From a virus, in the IMG/VR virus record IMGVR_UViG_3300008459_004928, positions 1 to 23,940 of that record: DNA of 23,940 nt, one strand, 5' to 3'. Positions within the stretch are counted from its first letter, which is position 1, and each line of letters begins with the position of its first letter. A program made the position numbers and the translations under genes. The notes beneath the pieces are model-generated. The model was not told the DNA's origin. It saw only the letters and a list, made by a program, of their open reading frames with translations, and did no database searches. This document shows positions 20,444 to 23,940 of this stretch, in pieces.

Positions 20444-20745
20444 GTTTCTTTTGCCACTCCAGGTCCGAGATAGGTTTCGCTGAACTGGAATGGAGCACCT
20501 TGAGTCATTATGGAATACCCACTATCTTTTTGTGGGGAACCAGGAATGTTGATGTTCGTACCAGTTACAGTATATGATTCACCAGTTGTATATTCAACTT
20601 GACGAATTGTTTCGATTACTTTTGTTACTGATTCTGTGGTTGCATTGATTGTGCCTCTAGTGAAATTTGGCACAACACTATTAGCGTAAACGGGAGTACA
20701 GGTGACTCCCGCTGCTAAAAGTAAAGCGGGAGTTAAATGTCTCAT
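20380..20745 (-). CDS. 121-residue exported protein, paralogue of its neighbour
   Basis: Starts in an ATGA overlap with the gene at 20742. Signal peptide at 1-21 (MRHLTPALLLAAGVTCTPVY, cut near ANS). The mature part contains SYTVTGTNINIPG, GYSIMTQGAPFQFSET and ends TTSISVFTQ. This matches the order SYSASGTNI, TYDINTPGQAFSFSET and SIELSVF in the upstream gene, so the two are tandem duplicates that have diverged. Beta-rich, Thr/Ser-rich, no Cys in the mature part. A 9-bp hairpin lies in the signal-peptide codons (20705-20733). Confidence 0.72.
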   Translation of the reverse strand: MRHLTPALLLAAGVTCTPVYANSVVPNFTRGTINATTESVTKVIETIRQVEYTTGESYTVTGTNINIPGSPQKDSGYSIMTQGAPFQFSETYLGPGVAKETWIDRTTETQSTTTSISVFTQ

Positions 20746-21203
20746 TTGAATACACTCAGTTCAATAGATCTTTGAGCAGTAGCACTTGTTCCAGCACCAC
20801 CAGCAGTAACAGTAGGAACACCAGTTGGGGAGAGAGTACCTGCAAGGGTTCCTTTCTCGCCACCAACTTGAGTTACACTATCTCCATAGAGATTTGGTGT
20901 TCCAATCACACCATTCGTAACTGTTTGAGTTGTAACGGGAGTATCAGCAGCATTGATAGTTTCGGAGAAACTAAATGCTTGACCTGGAGTATTGATGTCA
21001 TAGGTTCCAGCACCACCAACACCACCAAAGGATGTTGCTTGGATATTGGTTCCTGATGCGGAGTAGGATGCTCCTATTCTGGTCGATTGAACAGCAGCAC
21101 CATCAACTTTTAGTTGAACGGAATCGGTGATTTTTGAGGTGATTTCAGCAGCACTGACGGGAATAGTGAAGAATAACGAAAAGGCAAATAATAGTCTTTT
21201 CAT
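20742..21203 (-). CDS. 153-residue exported protein, first gene of the minus-strand group
   Basis: I start at the minus-strand ATG at 21203 (MKRLLFAFSLFFTIPVSAAE), giving a proper signal peptide of about 18 residues; the longer frame from 21260 has no support. The mature protein is rich in Thr, Gly, Ser and Val, with SYSASGTNIQATSFGGVGG and AFSFSETINAAD, and ends SIELSVFK. No Cys and few charges, like fibre or surface-layer proteins. A late promoter octamer lies 27 nt upstream. It overlaps its paralogue by ATGA. Family unknown. Confidence 0.75.
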   Translation of the reverse strand: MKRLLFAFSLFFTIPVSAAEITSKITDSVQLKVDGAAVQSTRIGASYSASGTNIQATSFGGVGGAGTYDINTPGQAFSFSETINAADTPVTTQTVTNGVIGTPNLYGDSVTQVGGEKGTLAGTLSPTGVPTVTAGGAGTSATAQRSIELSVFK

Positions 21204-21229
21204 TTTCTTATGGTGATTTACACTATAAT

Positions 21230-21237
21230 TATTTATG
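21230..21237 (-). promoter_or_regulatory. Late promoter motif for the minus-strand exported genes
   Basis: On the minus strand this reads CATAAATA, matching the T4-like late octamer, 27 nt before the ATG at 21203. It suggests that the four exported proteins are made late. Confidence 0.6.
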
Positions 21238-21267
21238 GAATCCAATTTCAGATCTGGCACATACCCC

Positions 21268-21301
21268 TTGACTTTCCTCTAGTCCACTGGTATGATAAAT
21301 A
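21268..21301 (+). promoter_or_regulatory. Overlapping sigma70 and late promoters for psbA
   Basis: TTGACT (21268-21273) and TATGAT (21291-21296) are spaced 17 bp, a good sigma70 promoter. The late octamer GATAAATA (21294-21301) overlaps the -10 box. One site could therefore serve both the host polymerase early and the phage late machinery later. Confidence 0.7.
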
Positions 21302-21466
21302 GGTAAACAAATGTTACGAATCTCTCATAATTCGTTACATTGTTAAACACCCGTTAACCGAGACCTATGGGTGTATAAGAACGTCTCTCATACCCAGTCT
21401 GAGGGTGACTGGGGAATAGTAACTCCACCATTTCCCTGATGGTCTTACTACTCTTTTTTTAAAAAA
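21302..21466 (+). other. Structured psbA 5' leader
   Basis: About 165 nt without a gene. Stems seen: GTTACGAAT/ATTCGTTAC with one mismatch (21313-21338), GAGAC/GTCTC (21360-21387) and a perfect CCCAGTC/GACTGGG (21393-21413). A T run then an A run precede the ATG at 21467. An 11-codon frame MLRISHNSLHC (21311-21346) lies near the 5' end. No clear Shine-Dalgarno is present, so the leader may set stability or translation of psbA mRNA. Confidence 0.5.
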
Positions 21467-22549
21467 ATGACTGCTACAATTTCACGTCAAAAATCACAAT
21501 CGAATACTTGGGAACAGTTCTGCAACTGGGTAACATCAACCGACAACCGCATCTATGTTGGGTGGTTCGGTGTTCTGATGATTCCAACTCTGCTTGCTGC
21601 TACGACTTGCTTCATCATCGCATTCATCGGTGCTCCCCCTGTAGACATTGATGGTATCCGTGAACCCGTTGCTGGTTCACTCATGTACGGAAACAACATC
21701 ATCTCTGGTGCTGTGATTCCTTCGTCCAATGCTATTGGACTGCACTTTTATCCTATCTGGGAAGCTGCTTCCCTAGATGAGTGGCTCTACAACGGTGGAC
21801 CTTTCCAACTGGTAGTCTTCCACTTCCTCATCGGCATCTATGCTTACATGGGTCGTGAATGGGAACTTTCTTACCGTCTGGGTATGCGTCCTTGGATCTG
21901 TGTTGCTTACTCTGCACCTGTTGCTGCTGCTTCTGCAGTGTTCCTTGTATATCCTTTTGGTCAAGGTTCTTTCTCTGATGCGATGCCTCTGGGTATCTCT
22001 GGTACTTTCAACTACATGCTTGTCTTCCAGGCAGAACACAACATTCTGATGCACCCCTTCCACATGCTTGGAGTTGCTGGTGTGTTCGGTGGTTCTCTGT
22101 TCAGTGCAATGCACGGTTCTCTGGTTACTTCTTCACTGGTTCGTGAAACCACTGAGTCTGAGTCCCAGAACTATGGTTACAAGTTCGGTCAAGAAGAAGA
22201 GACCTACAACATCGTTGCTGCACATGGTTATTTCGGTCGTCTGATCTTCCAGTATGCTTCGTTCAACAACTCTCGTTCGCTACACTTTTTCCTTGCTGCT
22301 TGGCCTGTTGTCGGTATCTGGTTTACTGCCTTGGGCGTTAGCACAATGGCATTCAACCTCAACGGTTTCAACTTCAACCAGTCCATCATCGACTCACAAG
22401 GTCGTGTGCTCAACACCTGGGCAGATGTGCTGAACCGTGCTGGTCTTGGAATGGAAGTTATGCATGAAAGAAACGCCCATAATTTTCCATTGGATTTGGC
22501 TGCTGCAAGCAACACTCCTGTTGCTCTGACTGCTCCAACCATCGGTTGA
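21467..22549 (+). CDS. psbA: Photosystem II D1 protein
   Basis: A complete 360-residue D1. All recognisable segments are present: five transmembrane helices, [26 protein letters not shown], the helix D region [43 protein letters not shown] with the QB/iron His and the C-terminal [13 protein letters not shown] processing site followed by a 16-residue tail. Residue 131 is Glu, at the place of D1 position 130 where high-light forms have Glu and low-light forms Gln. D1 holds the special-pair chlorophylls, the Mn cluster and QB, and turns over fast in light; phage psbA keeps photosynthesis going while host synthesis is shut off. No intron or homing endonuclease is seen. Dual promoters precede it. 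Confidence 0.99.
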   Translation: MTATISRQKSQSNTWEQFCNWVTSTDNRIYVGWFGVLMIPTLLAATTCFIIAFIGAPPVDIDGIREPVAGSLMYGNNIISGAVIPSSNAIGLHFYPIWEAASLDEWLYNGGPFQLVVFHFLIGIYAYMGREWELSYRLGMRPWICVAYSAPVAAASAVFLVYPFGQGSFSDAMPLGISGTFNYMLVFQAEHNILMHPFHMLGVAGVFGGSLFSAMHGSLVTSSLVRETTESESQNYGYKFGQEEETYNIVAAHGYFGRLIFQYASFNNSRSLHFFLAAWPVVGIWFTALGVSTMAFNLNGFNFNQSIIDSQGRVLNTWADVLNRAGLGMEVMHERNAHNFPLDLAAASNTPVALTAPTIG

Positions 22550-22573
22550 TAAAAACTGAATAACTGATATAAT
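22546..22573 (+). promoter_or_regulatory. Possible sigma70 promoter at the psbA stop
   Basis: TTGATA (22546-22551), overlapping the psbA stop, and TATAAT (22568-22573) are spaced 16 bp. The predicted start falls inside the terminator stem just downstream, the same arrangement as before the porin gene. Confidence 0.5.
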
Positions 22574-22574
22574 T

Positions 22575-22600
22575 AAGAGGGTATAACAACCCTCTTTTTT
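22575..22600 (+). terminator. Rho-independent terminator after psbA
   Basis: AGAGGGT (22576-22582) pairs with ACCCTCT (22589-22595), extended by one A-T pair, around a 6-nt loop and followed by a T run to 22600. Confidence 0.9.
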
Positions 22601-22615
22601 ATTTGTATTAAAGAT

Positions 22616-22819
22616 ATGTTTAATTTTAAAGTAGGTGATATTTGTAGGATTAATAACCCAATTCAAAGAAGACACGGAAGAGAATTTGAAATTTTAGGTT
22701 TTATGTATGATAAAGATGATGAATATTTTCCTCCAATTGCAATGAAAGTTAGATACTTGGATACTAACCGTAAAGGAACATATGACTGTTCCTTCGATTC
22801 TCTTGAGGTGATTAGTTAA
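22616..22819 (+). CDS. 67-residue protein, SH3/KOW-like
   Basis: Encodes MFNFKVGDICRINNPIQRRH, then GREFEILGFMYDKDDEYFPP and VRYLDTNRKGTYDCSFDSLEVI. The order, a VGD turn, a xGREFEI strand and a closing xxSLEVI strand, resembles small five-strand barrels such as KOW or SH3-like domains. It may bind nucleic acid or protein. Not assigned to a named family. The ribosome site is weak. Confidence 0.65.
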   Translation: MFNFKVGDICRINNPIQRRHGREFEILGFMYDKDDEYFPPIAMKVRYLDTNRKGTYDCSFDSLEVIS

Positions 22820-22820
22820 A

Positions 22821-22943
22821 ATGTCTCATAATACTCAACACGAACCTATGCCTACCTGGATTATCTGGGCTGGTGTAGGTATGATGGTATTTACAGTTCT
22901 TGTATTTGTCTTATTCACTCTCGGTCAAATTTATTGGGGATAA
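22821..22943 (+). CDS. 40-residue single-helix membrane protein
   Basis: Starts two bases after the previous stop. MSHNTQHEPMPTWIIWAGVG continues into a helix of about 20 hydrophobic residues (MMVFTVLVFVLFTLG) and a short aromatic end. This is the size and form of low-molecular-weight photosystem II or cytochrome b6f subunits, and it lies between psbA and psbD, but I do not recognise a specific subunit. It may also be a phage regulator of a membrane protease. Confidence 0.55.
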   Translation: MSHNTQHEPMPTWIIWAGVGMMVFTVLVFVLFTLGQIYWG

Positions 22944-22975
22944 GATATAACTAGTAATGGTTTATACTAAAAACC

Positions 22976-23536
22976 ATGAAGAAAGTAGCAATCTTCGGAT
23001 CAGCAAGAACAAGTCCTGATTCTGGACTTTACAAAGCAGTAGAAAAACTTGGTAAAAATATTGCAGCAGAAGGATGGATAGTGGTCACTGGGGGTGGTCC
23101 AGGAACCATGGAGGCAGCAAACAAAGGAGCAATGAGTGCATGTACTGAAAACTCTCTTTGTTCTGTTGCAGAGGCAATTCATCTTCCATTTGAAGAAGGT
23201 GTCAATCCCTATGTCCAAGAATATGAAAAGCATCAAACATTTTATTCAAGGTTGAAAACCTTTGCCGATTGTGATGCTTTTATTGTAACTCCTGGTGGCA
23301 TTGGAACTCTTCTTGAGATGGCAATGATTTATCAACTAGTTCAAGTTAATCATATTGATAAAAAACCAATTATATGTGTAGGAAGAATGTGGAGAACATT
23401 TAAACATTGGATTGAAGATGAAATGTTAGATAATGGATTTCTCAATAATGACGAGATGAAAATGATTCATTATGTTGATAGATTTTCTGAAGCAACTCAT
23501 TTGCTTTTAGGACTAATGAGTAAAAGTGCTCATTGA
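22976..23536 (+). CDS. LOG-family Rossmann protein (TIGR00730 type)
   Basis: A 186-residue protein with VTGGGPGTMEAANKGA (37-52) and PGGIGTLLEM (106-115), the two signatures of the LOG / lysine-decarboxylase-like family. SRLKTF (91-96) stands in the place of the family's conserved Arg helix. Characterised members hydrolyse nucleoside 5'-monophosphates to base and ribose-5-phosphate, including cytokinin activation in plants and bacteria. No ribosome site is seen, and the first two bases of the start codon lie in a 7-bp hairpin (22957-22977). In a phage it may act in nucleotide salvage or host signalling; substrate unknown. Confidence 0.85.
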   Translation: MKKVAIFGSARTSPDSGLYKAVEKLGKNIAAEGWIVVTGGGPGTMEAANKGAMSACTENSLCSVAEAIHLPFEEGVNPYVQEYEKHQTFYSRLKTFADCDAFIVTPGGIGTLLEMAMIYQLVQVNHIDKKPIICVGRMWRTFKHWIEDEMLDNGFLNNDEMKMIHYVDRFSEATHLLLGLMSKSAH

Positions 23537-23559
23537 TTTTCTTTGTAAAGAAGTGTAAA

Positions 23560-23566
23560 CTAAATA
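23560..23566 (+). promoter_or_regulatory. Late-promoter-like motif
   Basis: CTAAATA, followed by GG, lies 11 nt before the next ATG. It has the same downstream bases as the psbA late octamer (AAATAGG), but the first part differs from NATAAATA, so the call is weak. Confidence 0.35.
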
Positions 23567-23576
23567 GGTCAATATT

Positions 23577-23825
23577 ATGAGAGAACTCATGATTGGTAAT
23601 CTGGAACCAGAAGAAAATGTTCTTCCTGAATTTTTTAAGGTAACTTCTGAAGACCCTTATATTAGGCATGATTATAGATTACATTATCAAAATGGAGATA
23701 AAAAAGTTTTTGATAATTACTCCGATTGTTTACAAGTTTGGTATACAACTGATAAAAACCTTTTATCTCATATAGAAGTTCTTGATACACAAAAGAAAAA
23801 AGAAAAAAGCAAAAAAGGATTTTAA
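23577..23825 (+). CDS. 82-residue soluble protein, unknown
   Basis: Begins MRELMIGNLEPEENVLPEFF, followed by a beta-rich centre (YRLHYQNGDKKVFDNYSDCL, VWYTTDKNLLSHIEVL) and a Lys-rich tail. It is charged, soluble and without signal peptide. The strand pattern with paired aromatic residues suggests a small antiparallel sheet. It directly precedes psbD with a 4-nt gap and is probably co-transcribed. Not recognised. Confidence 0.65.
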   Translation: MRELMIGNLEPEENVLPEFFKVTSEDPYIRHDYRLHYQNGDKKVFDNYSDCLQVWYTTDKNLLSHIEVLDTQKKKEKSKKGF

Positions 23826-23829
23826 ATAA

Positions 23830-23940
23830 ATGGTTTCATCTACACTTTCACAACCAATTTCACAAAGGGGATGGTTCGATGTACTCGACGACTGGCTTAA
23901 GAGAGACCGTTTCGTTTTTGTTGGCTGGTCTGGACTTCTT
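23830..23940 (+). CDS. psbD: Photosystem II D2 protein, N-terminal end (partial)
   Basis: The first 37 residues up to the window end: [20 protein letters not shown], then [17 protein letters not shown]. The segment [25 protein letters not shown] is the conserved stromal end and first helix start of D2. D2 pairs with D1 in the photosystem II reaction centre. The rest lies outside the window. Cyanophages often carry psbD near psbA; here four small genes separate them. Confidence 0.97.
   Translation, partial: MVSSTLSQPISQRGWFDVLDDWLKRDRFVFVGWSGLL

Noticed and set aside
22550-23829. Homing endonuclease or intron near psbA, as in some cyanophages
   Set aside because: psbA is uninterrupted and the genes up to psbD show no endonuclease motif.

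Overview
The window reads as part of the genome of a marine T4-like cyanophage (a cyanomyovirus), most likely infecting Synechococcus. The signs are photosystem II genes psbA (complete) and psbD (5' end only), two high-light-inducible genes, a plant-type ferredoxin, the tail of a host-type 6-phosphogluconate dehydrogenase, many ATGA or TAATG gene overlaps, and T4-like late promoter octamers (NATAAATA). No structural or replication core gene is visible, so this is an accessory, host-takeover region.

Layout. 1-1125: end of gnd, then small genes, including tiny membrane proteins and a lone Phd/YefM-like antitoxin. 1126-1286: a structured intergenic stretch, a terminator and a promoter. 1287-8660: a nine-gene, translationally coupled surface-glycan operon (GDP-mannose 3,5-epimerase, second SDR epimerase, two methyltransferases, GT10, two GT11, a GT-A enzyme with DxD, GT25). 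8657-12108: host-like metabolic and photosynthesis genes (SLH/OprB-type porin, hli, a 28-residue membrane peptide, petF, unknown, short hli, unknown, peroxiredoxin). 12114-13779: small unknown gene, a C39-type cysteine peptidase, and a lysozyme that appears to be made by -1 ribosomal frameshifting. 13880-19000: a large secreted repeat/beta-barrel protein, then a chain of overlapping small genes with a secreted HExxH protein and a thermonuclease. 18997-21203, minus strand: four genes, three with signal peptides. 21204-23940: divergent promoters, psbA, small genes, a LOG-family enzyme, psbD.

How it may fit together. The glycan operon could make GDP-L-galactose and build or cap a sugar chain on the host surface or on the phage. 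The porin, barrel protein, secreted HExxH protein and minus-strand exported proteins together form a phage-encoded set aimed at the host envelope. The psbA/psbD/hli/petF/peroxiredoxin/gnd set keeps light reactions, electron flow and NADPH supply running during infection.

The strongest single observation is at 13258-13300. A G-GGA-AAG heptamer, the same as the lambda G/GT slippery sequence, lies in the correct phase directly before a stop codon and 6 nt ahead of a 7-bp stem. A -1 shift there joins a short module, which is also found at the N-terminus of the neighbouring C39 peptidase, to a GH24 lysozyme. All assignments come from reading the sequence; no database search was run.
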